Assembly (NCBI GenBank): GCA_031216915.1
Contig: CM062290.1
Span: forward strand, 382,026,718-382,090,717
Reading direction: 5' to 3'
Source of the DNA: Pictodentalium vernedei
Lineage: Eukaryota; Mollusca; Scaphopoda; Dentaliida; Dentaliidae
Length of the DNA stretch: 64,000 bases
The stretch's first letter is position 1. Each line of letters starts with the position of its first letter. Below the pieces are notes generated by a model. That model saw only the letters and a program-made list of their open reading frames with translations, was not told the origin of the DNA and did no database searches. Of the stretch, positions 33,672 to 45,795 are shown one piece after another. The position numbers were made by a program, and so were the translations under genes.

Positions 33672-33985
33672 CAGTTAAAACTAGAAGTCCAATCACGAAC
33701 TATGCGCTTATCTAGGCTTAACTGCGTGGGAGAATTGCGCCCAATTGCCATATCAAATGGCATCCAAAGCACGGCAGGTTCTTCTGGTTACTCACAGCAA
33801 ACACAGGCAATGTTTCTGCCAATGGACCTCCGGGTCACCCGGAGGTCCATTGGCTGAAAAATTGCTTGTGCACAGGCCATAGGAACAGAATTTGATAGCC
33901 TTACTGTGGTCATAACGCGTAGATTAACGCGCAGATCGACGTGCTATTTGTGCGCATTTCATGACAGGACTTCTAGTTTTAACTG
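33672..33985. mobile_element. Tc1/mariner-like MITE, 314 bp
   Basis: Terminal repeats CAGTTAAAACTAGAAGTCC and GGACTTCTAGTTTTAACTG are perfect inverses (19 bp), bordered by TA on both sides (33670-33671, 33986-33987), the Tc1/mariner target. At its centre is CCAATGGACCTCCGGGT / ACCCGGAGGTCCATTGG (about 33819-33853). No coding. A half copy is at 39889 and a core copy at 42487. Confidence 0.9.
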
Positions 33986-35204
33986 TATGCAGAAATAAAG
34001 ATAAGCAGAGTGAGAGAGATGGGGTGGTGGCGGAGTGAGAAGAGAGAGAGAGAGAGAATTACTGGCAGAAAAGTTAACTTTGGTTTTAATCAATTTCTCA
34101 TGAATGGATTTATTGGGATTGTGATGAAATATAATCTGAAGTGTTTGTGGGTGTATAGGACATTTAGTAAAATATGTCCACCAGGAAACATCAAAACCCC
34201 CAATCCTGGGTCGGGAAGGTGGGGTGAATGGGTCATTGTGTGATTTCAATTTTGCTTTAAAATTATTTTTCAAGGTCTTACAGGGTCTTAGAGAAATTTT
34301 ATGCAAAGGACATTCTTTCCCTTTTGACCATACTGGTGGGTTTTGTGTGCGTAATGTGGTGGAGGGGGGCTTTTCTCAGCACATGCGAGGTATATATTGT
34401 TTAAAGTTTTGTAACAATGAAACTGAGATTTGTTTTTTAAGTACTGTATTTTTGCGAATTTGAAAATGAATAAAGCACATGATATGTATTGTAAAAATCG
34501 TTCCCATGCTATGAATCGATCTTAATTTTAGTTTAAATTCTTTTAGTAAGAGCAAAAATGTGTAAGTATTACCAAATTTCAACAGAATCACTCCGCCTTG
34601 AAGACCGCATAATCTGGTTAAAATATAGCGGTAACTGCACTCTTTTTGTTGTGAGTAAAGAAATATAAAGTTGAATTAACCTTTTTCCTAACACAGGGTT
34701 TCTTTAACATACACTAAGTTTCATATTAACATTATTTCTCAAAAACAACACTACACATATGGATGTCCTTTGAGCCTGTTCTAATGATATCCATACTTAT
34801 AAGGTTTATGTTAGAAAATTCCAGTACACTATATATTGTAGTTCTTGTTATCCTTAGGTAAAGAGTTGAGATAAATATAACTCATTTTGGTTACTATATT
34901 AACACTTTTATTTTTTAGATCATGGCAGATGACAATGGAAAATCGACTACCCACCAGAGATAAAGGTGTGTGATTGTATGGCCGAGTTTTTTATGGGCCT
35001 ATATCGTGGGGACATGAAAGATGGCTGCAACAACGCTAAAAGGGGGCAATGGGTTGCGTTTATTTTGGGCGATATAGTGGGACATGTGTACTGAGTTGTT
35101 TCAATGGCTGACTTTGTAGAGTCAATGGAGTGGGAGTGGAGGAGGGCATAATATGTTGTGCACCCATTGACTCTAATCACAGCCTTTCCTCTTCGATTCA
35201 AAAC
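33986..35204. other. Unassigned sequence
   Basis: Contains a (GA)n tract at about 34038-34058 and the inverted pair TAGAGTCAATGG / CCATTGACTCTA at about 35117 and 35163. The 115-residue minus-strand ORF at 34306-33959 begins inside the MITE flank and shows no motif. No gene is supported. Confidence 0.45.
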
Positions 35205-35424
35205 TCGTACACATTTTCGTCTTGACAACTATGCCCAATGCGGGACAACTTGTACCCACGACTGGACAACTCGCACCCATTTTTCTTTCGATGGGTACGA
35301 GTTGTCAAAACGTGGTTATGAGTTATCCAAACGTGGGTAGGAGTCTTCTAGACGGAAAATGGGTAGGAGTTGTCCAATTGTGGGTAAGACTTGTCTGGTA
35401 TGACTTGTCTCGTAAACAGCAACA
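35205..35424. mobile_element. Short foldback relative of the GGACAACTCGTACCC element
   Basis: The left half carries GGACAACTTGTACCC and GGACAACTCGCACCC. The right half carries GGGTACGAGTTGTC and GGGTAGGAGTTGTCC in inverse, meeting near 35290. The right edge ...CAACACC matches the GGTGT terminus of the element at 17346. It is essentially the two ends of that element joined with little interior. Confidence 0.7.
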
Positions 35425-35605
35425 CCGTTATAGGAGTTTGCAGTTTCCGGACAGTAAAAAACAGTTGGTCGTGTAGTCAGAAAGTCTGTGTTTGAAATTA
35501 GTCGAACAGTCAGGGAGACGATAGTGGCTGATATAAGCCTGGTTTACGATTCAAGAGTTATAGATTTTCCGCATGAAGGGTCCAGTGAAGTAGAAAGTGA
35601 CTTTA

Positions 35606-35854
35606 TTAACCCTTTACCCAACGTATCGACCAAAACCGGCCAGCGCTATTCTCAAAAATCGCCAATTAATTTTCATTATTTTTTCATTTTTTGTCAAAAA
35701 CATAGGTTATGAACCCTCTTTGGAACGAGCTCGATGAGCTCGTTCCAAATGAGGGGTCATAATCTATGTTTTTGAGACAAAAATGAAAAAAATGAGTTAT
35801 TCAAGAATTTTGTTCGCAAGTGTCGTCTGCGTTTCATGCTAGGTAAAGGGTTAG
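35606..35854. mobile_element. piggyBac-like MITE copy A
   Basis: TTAACCCTTTACCC at the left and GGTAAAGGGTTAG at the right are inverted ends, with TTAA at 35606-35609 (the right TTAA is mutated to TTAG). The centre is a long palindrome around GGAACGAGCTCGATGAGCTCGTTCC. TTAA target plus CCCTTT ends fits the piggyBac superfamily. No coding. Confidence 0.85.
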
Positions 35855-36776
35855 CATTTGGAGGGTAAAATGTATTTAAAACGCCACTGATATTGTATTT
35901 CGATATTATTTATCACATTCTCGTTCGCAAAAAATGTAAATATTGCCGTGAGTCAAGTCAACAAATTCTACGTTTAAAGACAAATCCACACAGAATCGAA
36001 CCACAATTTGTTCTAGAAATAACAGTTAACTATTCTGCTTACTGTGAGTTGGCGGAGTGTCCTAAGTATATCCATTACATGATAATAATCTGAAAACATG
36101 TCTGGTAACCTGCAGGTATTTTTTTAATTTCCGACGTTTTAGTTAGGTGAGTCTCGCCGTACACTAACAACTTCCATTTTAACCGAATGTCTGCTTGTAC
36201 CGTGTGAGTGTGCCTCCGCAATGGAACAACCCACAGCTATCACAGTTTCGCCTACCTCTACTTACACGCATGTCACATTTCTGCTTCTGTTCCCGGGACC
36301 AGGGGCCACCCACAGGTCACAATGACTACCCCACAAGCCATTTACCCTGGTCACGTATTACTGTGCATATTTAACTCGGGCCAGCCCACCCTGATGATTC
36401 AGACAACGATACAAGTTATGCTCAACATCTGTTATAATCTCCAAACAGCCCCAACACATTAAAACTAAATCAGTACAGAATCCGCTGCCGTCACTGGCGC
36501 CTAGATCGATTCTCGCCATATCTTCTGAGAAGGTTTGACCTGTTCATGTCAGTCCCTGTGACCAGGAAGCATCTTTCTATCCTTTTGCCGGCTTCCCGTC
36601 GCCGGCGGCTACACCTGCATCCATTGTGCAAACAACTAGCCATTATACCGTCACTTCCTCAGAAAGCATTCGGTTATTCTGTGTCACCAGTCAGCAGGAT
36701 TCTTCGAACCATATACGCACATCACTAATATAACGCTCTCATCTCCTTCCATGTCAAGTAGTGTAATCCTCCATTC
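35855..36776. other. Unassigned sequence
   Basis: Several 60-84-residue ORFs lack recognisable motifs. No RNA gene or repeat detected. Confidence 0.4.
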
Positions 36777-37542
36777 GTCCATACGGATAACCACCATGGA
36801 CCTCTCACGGATGCCTCATAATCAAGTGGGGGAAGACACCTTATTATGCTAGTAAATTTGTTAATCCAATCAAATGAAGTTACTAAGAGACATAGACTCC
36901 GCAATATTAGGTTCAGGATGGCTGAAAAGCACCCAATATTAATTTAATATTAGGTGGCCGTCAGCGATTTTGTTTTATCATTACATCCACACGCCTCAGC
37001 TTTTAATTTACACGTACGTACATGCTGCAGCGCAGTGGTATAGAAGACCCACCATATAAAATAGCCCCGTCGTATAAACGTTGCATTCGATTGAATGGAA
37101 CTGTTATAATAAAATGTCAAACCAGCCTAAAACATTGGCGGTTACAGAACAGGTCACGAGTGATTTATTAGAATGCGGAAGCAAAATTACTACCCTTGTT
37201 GCGTATGTAAACATCGTCTGCTTTGTTTACATTTTTCGAGATGTGCGCATCATTTAACTATTCGTTGAGTTAACTTCCCCAATGACATTTTAGCATGCCG
37301 TGCATAATAAATACGTTGCAGGGCGTTTAGATGGCAGATACAGTGTCATATACGGCTCAGAGAAAACAATATTAGGTTCGACGAAATATTAGGTCCGGCT
37401 TCGCCGAACCTAATATTATTTTCTCTAAGCCGTATATGACACCGTATTTGCCAACTAAACGCCCTGTAACTTATAATTCGCCCATACGGATAACCACCAT
37501 GGACCTCTCACGGATGCCTCCTAATCAATGGGGGAAGACACC
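36777..37542. repeat. Segment bounded by a 64-bp direct repeat, with an internal foldback
   Basis: CCATACGGATAACCACCATGG...GGGGGAAGACACC occurs at 36778-36840 and 37481-37542 with two or three differences. Just before the second copy lies a ~155-bp imperfect hairpin (about 37315-37470: GGGCGTTTAGATGGCAGATA... / ...TTTGCCAACTAAACGCCC) with inner arms around AATATTAGGTTCG/CGAACCTAATATT. The direct repeats may come from a local duplication that enclosed the hairpin element. Confidence 0.75.
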
Positions 37543-37892
37543 AACTACCATCGTTACTATTGCTGCGTTTGCTCTTAACCGCATACCATTTTTATTCATA
37601 CAGAAAAATACAAAAAATACTTAATTAAATGAAATTGAGATACAACAAATCACTAAAAATCTCAACATTACGAGAGTTTCGAGTCTAGGGAATAGATTGA
37701 TTCGATGCAATAAGTTCCAAGACGGCGAAGAAATTGATTCCGGACTTGAGATTCAAGGCTCACCAATTGGGTGTGAAAGATGCGAAATGGTTGAAAAGAG
37801 ACGAATTGATCGAATGCACTATTCTTGAAGGTAGTTGTGGTTCAAATAATAATAGTCCATTGGCTGGGAGGGGTTACGTGCAACCCTTCCAA
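37543..37892. other. Unassigned sequence
   Basis: Nothing recognised. Confidence 0.4.
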
Positions 37893-38629
37893 AATCCTCT
37901 CTATTTAGTATTTCCATGCACCCTGGTATCTAGACATTAGGAAATGAGTTGTTAACAGAGAATATTTTGGGTCTCACTATATTTTCTGGGTCAATGTTTC
38001 ATGGTACCCAGATATTGAGCGGTATAAATAAGGATGGGGTAGGGGAAATTCAAACAGTTAATTCAAGGTCAACGAGAAAGATAATTCTGACAAATAAGAC
38101 AGTATTTTAAAGGTAATTGAATACCCTAACCTACCAATTTATTTTGTTCCAAAGGTCACATGACTGCAGCGAAAATGCAATGTTAGCTCTGAACAATGCT
38201 CTATTAATAACATTTTTCGTTTACTTTTGGCAAATGGTCAACATGCTTGGTGGTTTTGTATCCTATTAGAGAAAATCTAATGTTACCAAGATTCTCTGCA
38301 ACCCAAATATGGTTGGGGTAGGGTACATTAAAATGGTCAAATACGACTGATGGCTGGAGAAATTACTGCAAGTAAGATATTATTTTAATAATAATTCGAT
38401 GCTACAGCTGATTGAAAATTCCTAGTCTCTCGGTTGGTTGACTGATTATGTCATTAGTGGTTGAATGGTCAAGTTGCTGTGAAATATTCAAATTTTAGTT
38501 TCACTTTCAGGAAGAGCTACTGCAGGGCCACAGAACTGATATAAGCTTATTTTTATTCTGTTTGAATCCCCAACACAGAGTTTCCCTTTCGTTTCGGGTT
38601 TGATTGTAAATTAGAAACGTGAAGAGAAT

Positions 38630-39600
38630 GAATAGAAACAAGAGAAGGAAGCTTGATGATAGCGAGGAGAAAAGAACTGTGGAGTTTACATTGTACATCT
38701 GAAATACTCAGCTGCGGAACTTTTTGTCTTCATCAAGGATACTGCAAATCTTGCTGAACGATTTGAAAAGATTGCTGAAATTAAGGAGCAACGCCAATCA
38801 CAGCCTATGGATTCTCCTTATGGTATGGACGATGCCTGTGCACAAATTCCTATTCAATTTGATATCATATACAAATACCATCGTTACTGCTGTGCTTCAC
38901 ATCAAATCTTAATCATTTGAAACAAACGTTAACAGAGCAACCTTCTTGTTTAACATCGTACAAATTTACCAGAGATTCTTCAACAGACAGAGATAAAATT
39001 ATTTCTAATCCAGACTTTGGTAGCGAAAGCAGAAAGAATGTAAAGGTCAAAGGAGTCTGAACAAGTGAGGGTACAACAGTGTTTACATTTGGCGGTGGTG
39101 TAACAAACGCGATCTGGTGCTTTTGAGAGAATCTCTGATGTTGATTTCTTCGGCCGTGAAGCAAAGTTTCACCTATCCCCTCGCGCAAATTATTGTATGA
39201 GACCCTAAGAATGGCGGCCAAAAGATGAAGAAGACAAAACGAACCAGTCCGCATTGGAGAAAGCTCAGAGACATTCATTTGATAGAGTTTGTGATATTAC
39301 AAACAATGAGGTGATCCACAGTAAGGCATTAGTGAAATTGAGTGAACTGTGTGGTGTCTACAGAAAGAACCTCGAATATATTGCATTTTCAAATCCCAAT
39401 TGCAGAGGACAAAAACGAAAACAAAAAAAAAATAGAACGATATGAGGCATACCAGAAATTATAGGATTCAGTCCCATTGGGGGAGGAGCTGATAGTACTT
39501 CTTGTTTGGTGTTTAACCTTAAAACTGACATTCATGATTCCATAACGCAAAGTTACCTGCTCGGTTCTGTTGATCAAATCGAGGAGACAGCTGACTGAAT
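38630..39600 (+). pseudogene. Relic of a zinc-module transposon protein
   Basis: After frame correction by eye, the plus strand contains KYSAAELFVFIKD, AERFEKIAEIKEQR, then KYHRYC followed after a frameshift by CFTSNLNHLKQTL, and later HSFDRVCDITNNEVI. The YHRxCYxxFTSxxNL type of module also appears in the large minus-strand gene of this window (YHRRCYQSLTNTKSIKRAK near 50560). That points to the same broad transposon family. Stops and frameshifts are frequent. Confidence 0.45.
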
Positions 39601-39888
39601 GAGGTGTGATACTCAGAGGACATTCAAGAATGTTGGTGAGTTATCCTAGCCACCAACATTCGACAGTTTGAATTTAAATCTGTCTGTGTTGCAAGAGTAG
39701 TTGCTGAAATTTTGAATCGTATATTAACTGATAGAGATCCTTCAAGAAAGGGTAATCGTTTGGTCAGTTCTATCGGACAAGATATCTGCTGTGCAAGCAC
39801 TGAAGGTAAATGGATTCTACCAAAACACAGTCTTCTTGGGATGACCCTAAGACATTTATTCAGGAATGTTGATCTCATTAAACTCATA

Positions 39889-40052
39889 CAGTTAAACTAG
39901 AAATCCTGTCACGAATAGTGCGCTTATCTAGGCTTAATTGCGCGCTGGAATTGCGATCTATTGCCATATCGAATGGCATCCAAAGCACGACCCAGGTTCT
40001 CCTGGTTACTCATAGCAAACACATGCAATGTTTCTGCCAATGGACCTCCGGG
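39889..40052. mobile_element. Half copy of the Tc1/mariner-like MITE
   Basis: It begins CAGTTAAACTAGAAATCC (preceded by TA) and follows the element at 33672 to the middle of its central palindrome (TGGACCTCCGGG), where it stops exactly at the inner edge of the right arm of the enclosing element. The other half is missing. Confidence 0.85.
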
Positions 40053-40773
40053 TTATCAACGTGAAAATGTAACTAAAATTTGAATATTTCACAGTAACTT
40101 GATCATTCAACCTCTAATGACATAATCAATCAAACAATCTAGAGACTAAGAATTTTTAATCAGCTGTAGCATCCAATTATCTTTAAAATAATATCTCACT
40201 TGCAGTAATTTCTCCAGCCATCACTCGTATTTGACCATTTTAACGTACCCTACCCCAACCATATTTGGGTTGCAGAGAATCTTGGTAACATTAGGTTTTC
40301 TCTAATAGGATACATTGGTTCTCAAAATATATGATGTTAACAACTTTTTTTGTAGTTGGTACCCACAAGGATATACAAAAACACCAGGCATGTTGACCAT
40401 TTGCTAAAAGTAAACGAAAACTGTTATTAATAGAGCATTGTTCCGAGCTAACATTGCATTTTCGCTGCAGGCATGTGACCCTTGGACCTTTGGTGACGTC
40501 TTCCATGAAATATTCTGGAACAAAATAAATTGGTAGGTTAGGGTATTCAATTACCTTTAAAATGCTGTCTTATTTGTCAGAATTATCTTTCTCGTTGACC
40601 TTGAATTAACTGTTTGAATTTCCCCTACCCCATCCTTATTTATACCGCTCAATTTCTGGGTACCATTAAACATTGACCCAAAAATATAGTGAAACCCAAA
40701 ATATTCGCCGTTAACAACTCATTTCCTAATGACTAGACACCAGGGTACATGAAAATACTAAATAGGGAGGATT

Positions 40774-41074
40774 GTGGCAGAGGTGCAGAATGGACTATAA
40801 CGGTTTCGAAACAAAAGACGAAACAATCTGAAGCAAAGAAAACAAACAGAAAAGAAGTTGTGCAAACAAAACTACAGTATGGCCGCCGTGGACTGGTCAC
40901 TCTCCACGAGGTGGGAAGTATTTCCACGCACGCAATAACATTAGATTGCAAACACTAATTATAGGAATAATCATCAAAAACTTAAGTAATGAGGCACCGG
41001 GTACAAACCGGTGAGCCTGGTGTTTCATTAATTAAAATTCTGCTTTTCATTACCTGGTAAACGCATGTGTGGAC
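40774..41074. other. Unassigned sequence, left flank of the hAT-like element
   Basis: 40985-41074 is the inverse of 31455-31545. The 69-residue ORF at 40749-40958 has no motif. Confidence 0.5.
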
Positions 41075-41826
41075 CAGGGACGTGGCGACGGGTGTGTGTG
41101 TGGGGGTGCACCCTCTCCCCAATCCTGGCCAAAATGTCCCATAGTTGGAAATTCGAAGGGCAAGTCCTGAGTCGTTGGAAATTCCATCTATCTGGATTTT
41201 TGAGCTTCTTTGGTGATGCTGATGTCTCCTTTACTTCCCAAATTTCCAACTCGGTTTCAAATCGACAAAAATTCCAACTGTTAGTATTTACAAATACAGT
41301 GTACGCAATATCGAGCTTCATTAGTATGCATGATGTCAATTGGTACGAGATTTCTATAGTATGTTTACTTATCGTAATAAAAAAATTCCTCGAAATGCAC
41401 TTCAATAAAATAGCATTATGTAAAATGGTTATCCTGAGTTAATTCCATCATTCACAGTTACAAAATGATGAAACATCGAAAATTGATCATTCCTGCATAA
41501 GATCTGATTTAATGTTAGAAGAGAGTGAATTGCTCAAAGTTCTTAGCTTGAGCATTAGTTTACCACATTCAATTCAATTCCCAGAATAATACCAAATAAT
41601 AATAACCTGATAGTTCTATCATAAATGTGTTGGCTTTTTAGTTACTAGAATCAATTTTATGCCCCCTTTCATGGCTTCAGTTTCAAAATTTTTCTCGGTA
41701 GTGAATTTCCAACTGGGGGAGTGACCGGGAGGGAGTTTCCACCTCCTGGCCCCTCCCTCCAGTTGGGAAATCACTACCCTACACCCCCCCCCCCCCCCCA
41801 ATCGGAAACCTCTAGTCACGTCCCTA
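41075..41826. mobile_element. Non-autonomous hAT-like element, 752 bp, perfect 8-bp target duplication
   Basis: Ends CAGGGACGTGGC and GTCACGTCCCTA are inverse repeats, and GTGTGGAC borders both sides (41067-41074, 41827-41834). An 8-bp duplication and a CAGGG start are hAT hallmarks. The empty site is present in inverse at about 31459-31485, where the sequence reads without the insert. Interior: repeated TTGGAAATTC pieces and a 16-C run (41784-41799). The 125-residue ORFs on both strands cover one another and show no transposase motif. Confidence 0.93.
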
Positions 41827-41834
41827 GTGTGGAC

Positions 41835-42486
41835 ATCACTCCCCAAGCGTAGATTACGACCAGTCCCCGACGTCTGTGCTGTATCTGAAACAAAGAAGAA
41901 CAACCGAAAAGCTCCCGTGATGAAACAGAAAAAAAAACAGTCCGAAGTAGAGATCAACAGAAATACACATAACGACACGCATGTGTGAATGGGTGCGGCC
42001 ATTTTCTCATCATCTTTGCACATGTCAAACACCTGGGTGTGGAGTCTGGAAACTGATTGCAGCGACTGATTTGGAAAACCATGGTGTCAGTTATTCCACT
42101 TGGAAAAGGAAATCCCAATTTAGGGTTAAAAAGTAGCTTACTAGGGTGACTGGCACCACAATCACATTCAGAGCATAAAAATTGGGGACGTGATAATCGT
42201 TACTTATTCCCAGTTCCTTATTCAACATTCGTTATTAACGGATTTTTATCGGCTGATAACACATGCCGAATAAGGAAGTGGAAAGAAATAACGGTTGTCA
42301 CGAACATACACAAATTCATGTAGAAACGATCGTGTTTTCACTTTTCTGCGAAAATGCTCCTAGAAGTTCTATTTTTTTTTTAAAAAAAAACAACTTACAG
42401 TACGTGAAGAAAGTATTATCACTAAAACACCCGCAGAGTGGAGATTTCACCCAAGCAATAATTGCAAATTTGTTGCAAAGCATAAC
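41835..42486. other. Unassigned sequence
   Basis: The first ~45 bases continue the repeat shared with 31420-31465. Nothing else recognised. Confidence 0.45.
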
Positions 42487-42563
42487 AAACACAAGCAAAG
42501 TTCCAGCCATGGACCTCCGGGTTACACCCGGAGGTCCACTGACTGAAATATTGCTTGTGTTTT
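42487..42563. repeat. Hairpin related to the Tc1-like MITE core
   Basis: AAACACAAGCAA ... CATGGACCTCCGGGT ACACCCGGAGGTCCA ... TTGCTTGTGTTT forms a near-perfect hairpin. It carries the same central block as 33819-33853 with different outer arms. It is either a separate small element or a remnant. Confidence 0.75.
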
Positions 42564-42722
42564 TTGTCCTCATGTTCATAATTTGAAAGTGATATTTTGG
42601 GTGATACCTCCACTCCTCGGGTGATTTAGTTACAATCCACTCTCCACGAACATTACTTACTTATACAACTGCATTAATGACTGTATCTTCTGCAATATAC
42701 TTTTGTGTATTTGTCACACTTA

Positions 42723-42982
42723 TTAACCCTTTACCTAACGTAACGAGAAAAACCGGCGATCGCTATTCTCAAAAATCGCCAATTAATTTTCATTATTTTT
42801 TTCATTTTTTGTCCCACAAACATAGGTTATGACTCCTCGTTGGAACGAGCTCGTCGAGCTCGTTCCAACGAGGGGTCATAACCTATGTTTTTGAGACAAA
42901 AAATGGAAAAAAATAGTTATTCAAGAGTTCAAGAATTATTTTTGCAAGTGTCGTCTGCTTTTCAGGTTAGGTAAAGGGTTAA
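42723..42982. mobile_element. piggyBac-like MITE copy B, both TTAA intact
   Basis: TTAACCCTTTACCTAACG at the left and GGTAAAGGGTTAA at the right, with TTAA at 42723-42726 and 42979-42982. The central palindrome GGAACGAGCTCGTCGAGCTCGTTCC is perfect, and the CATAGGTTATGA / TCATAACCTATG arms extend it. It is the best preserved of five copies. Confidence 0.92.
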
Positions 42983-44170
42983 TGAAAGTGGCTGAAAAAG
43001 GTTACTTTTAATTAGGTTCGATGTACGAAATATCGTTCCCCCTCCCCATTTTCCCAAACCGCGTTGAACACTCTCCGTGTGATGTGCGCATCGTTTGTCA
43101 TCACTGAGCGATGATGTGTTTCACCCACACATTTTGCACCTTACAGTATTATGGCCTCGCATCAAGCAATATCGGGTGGCTTTTAAAGGGCAAAATTGGT
43201 ACTGTTAGGTCTATTGCATCTGCCTGGAAAAATACATTTTGTTTTGAGGGTGGCCAAAGTGTCGCCAAGGATAGAGAATTGAAATAAGCAAAATAGCGAA
43301 AATATCAAAAAGGAACATTGAGGAGGTGGTGGGTAAGTGGTATAATATATTATAACAGCACAAAGTGAGAGTTAAATGGTATGGCCTGGCATCTGGGAAT
43401 AGATTGTTTGTATGTCATAAATATTGCGAAAAAAGAAGAAGAAATTCAACACTTATGAAAGTAATTAAGTTTCGTAATCACGGGTCACCGATTTTAATGT
43501 TGTGCAGGTTCGACATTCAGATTGAAAGCGGTGAGTATTTTTAACGTCATCAGTGAAGTGTGTTGCTCAAGGCGACCAATTTAGTTGAGAAATTCAGTGT
43601 GTGTATTGTAGTGTTGTATAGGATCCCATTCCTCACTGCACAAGGTATGTGTATTATTCTTCAGGTGATTAAAGTAATTTTTTGCTATTTTGCTCTATAC
43701 TATGATCGATAGTTTTTGTCACCTTTTGGTTAACATTTAAGCTAACTTAACGAATCTAGGTTTAGGCGAACTCACCTTCAGGCAAACTCGACGCATGGTT
43801 GCAGTGACGTACTCGCCATCCGGTGTTTCCAGTGGAAGTCAACTCATCTTTCCATTAACAAGACAACAGGAAGGAGATTCGCGAGAGAAGGGTGTTACAT
43901 TTGTTTCGACTTTGATGTATTTTGTCCAAAAACATTATTTTCCGAATCAGTTATTCGTCATGCAAAATCAAATCAAGCAGGATTACTACTTTATTCTTCC
44001 ATACGAGAATCTACTCGCATTTTCTTTAAGCATTTTGAACTTGGAGTGGTGGGGTGGTGGGGTTGGTGGAGCTGGTCCGATCATACAAGGCACTCACACA
44101 CTGATATATGTCGGTGGTGGTGTATCTGCTTTAGTGGAACGGTAGGATACGCAATCCTCTACATGGAGAA
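42983..44170. other. Unassigned sequence
   Basis: No recognisable coding, RNA or repeat. The 116-residue ORF at 43795-44145 lacks motifs, although a donor-like AAGGTATGTG at about 43644 leaves a decayed exon possible. Confidence 0.4.
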
Positions 44171-44223
44171 ACATGTACATTTTGGGCTCCATATTTAACA
44201 AATTTCCCCATCGGGCAGAAACA

Positions 44224-44440
44224 TTAACCCTTTAACACGAAAAGCAGACGACACTTGCAAACAGTATTCTTGAATAACTAAATATTTTCATTTTTTGTAT
44301 CAAACATAGCTTATGACCCCTCATTGGAACGAGCTCATGCATTGCGTTGGAAAGATGAGGGGTATTAAAATCCAGCGGTATCTCTGACGGCAATGAACTT
44401 GATACCGACTGTAATTGCAAGTGGGGTAAAAAGCATTTCG
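44224..44440. mobile_element. Half piggyBac-like MITE inside the left inverted repeat
   Basis: TTAACCCTTTAACACG then GCAGACGACACTTGCAAA and GACCCCTCATTGGAACGAGCTC follow the family up to and just past its central palindrome. The second half (from about 44370) is not recognisable. Limits are approximate. Confidence 0.7.
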
Positions 44441-45498
44441 CATTTAGGAAGGCATGGATTTAGTAGAGGTCCTTATGGCTGTTTTTTTCGTCCCGTGGGA
44501 ATTTTATGATGAAATATTGGGACCATGATATTATGTTAGACCAATATCTCGGCTATCGGAAAAAACATGATTGCCCACCTGGGATCGCGACTGGGCGTGG
44601 CTATGACGTCACAAAATGGCGACCCCTTTCAAAATTCCGAATAACGGTTGAGAACATTCAAGAGATACCCAGCCGAATATTTAATCAATGCAACTGGACT
44701 TTAATCATGTCCTCAAACAGCAGGGTTGTTGTGAGGTATATTAGTGGCTGAACTGAACACGCATACCCAAGATGGCCGCCAAAATGGCGACCGGAAATGC
44801 GAGGATTGTAATTTTTAAAACCAATTATCATCTGGAATGACGGTAATTGGTCGCAGTTTCACAGAAACTCTGTTTATAAGTGCCTAAAGTCTACAACAAC
44901 GTTAATACCATCATTATATGAATGTTGTTGTCTATACAGTATTGACAGTGAACGATAGTATGGCGTCACAAATGCGCTGATTCCCGCAAAAAACATGTGC
45001 ATGCAGGATTGTAAATTGGAGTTTTCAAAGTTTTAACTGCGAAAGGGGTGGGAATCAAAATAAACTAACTAATATAGGTTACCGTTTTATCATGCCTTTT
45101 CTAAAAAGACTATCCAGTAATATATGAAATGCTTGGGAATTTACTCTAATTTAACAGGAGGCTAATGTTTAACAATTATCCCCAATAGAATAAGTATATT
45201 AATTGGTAAACGTCAATCTAGCATCATATATATTACCTTCAGCGTTGATAGGCACAAAAGTACACACAGAAGATTTTCACATGCAGAGAATAAATAGAGA
45301 AGCATAACGAAAGAAACATAGGAATCTCTAGCAAATCTCGAATTAATTGTGTACCAGATTTAATCAGGTGTCATATTAATGAAAGATTCTTACTTATTCC
45401 TATGTGTTTTCTCCAAATTCTAAAGTTTTTGAAACATGCCCGAGAAGCCAGCAGTATTAAAACAATCCTACATCCGGGGGCGGGCGGTGTGTGTGTGT

Positions 45499-45511
45499 GG
45501 GGGGGGGGGGG
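45499..45511. repeat. Poly(G) run, 13 bases, after a (GT)n tract
   Basis: GTGTGTGTGTGTG passes directly into 13 G. Confidence 0.95.
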
Positions 45512-45795
45512 ACTTTTGTATGCCGAAGACTAGTCCAAACTTGGGCCAAAAGTCCTTAATATACTTTTTTTGTCCAAAGGTCTTACCAAACCAAAATATT
45601 ATATCAGGATTTTTGAGTCCAACTTTGGACTAGCCGAAGGCATACCGAACCTTCCGAAAGTGCACAGCCCCAAGGTGGGAGAAGGTACAGGAGGGCTGCC
45701 CCCTTCCCGACTATTTTTTTCAAATCCGAGGTTCGGACCTGTTTTCAATGCACGGAAAACGCTGTTATGTCACACGTATTTCAACACTCGAAATT

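Larger units (their letters stand above)
37893..40773. mobile_element. Element with 620-715-bp terminal inverted repeats and a decayed coding interior
   Basis: Left arm 37893-38511 and right arm 40058-40773 are inverse copies. Outer ends are AATCCTCTCTATTTAGTATTT and its mirror AATACTAAATAGGGAGGATT. Inner ends are near AATATTCAAATTTTAGTTTCA. The right arm has small insertions. Between the arms are coding relics (38630-39600) and half of a Tc1-like MITE. The arms are much longer than in most DNA transposons. No target duplication identified. Confidence 0.85.
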
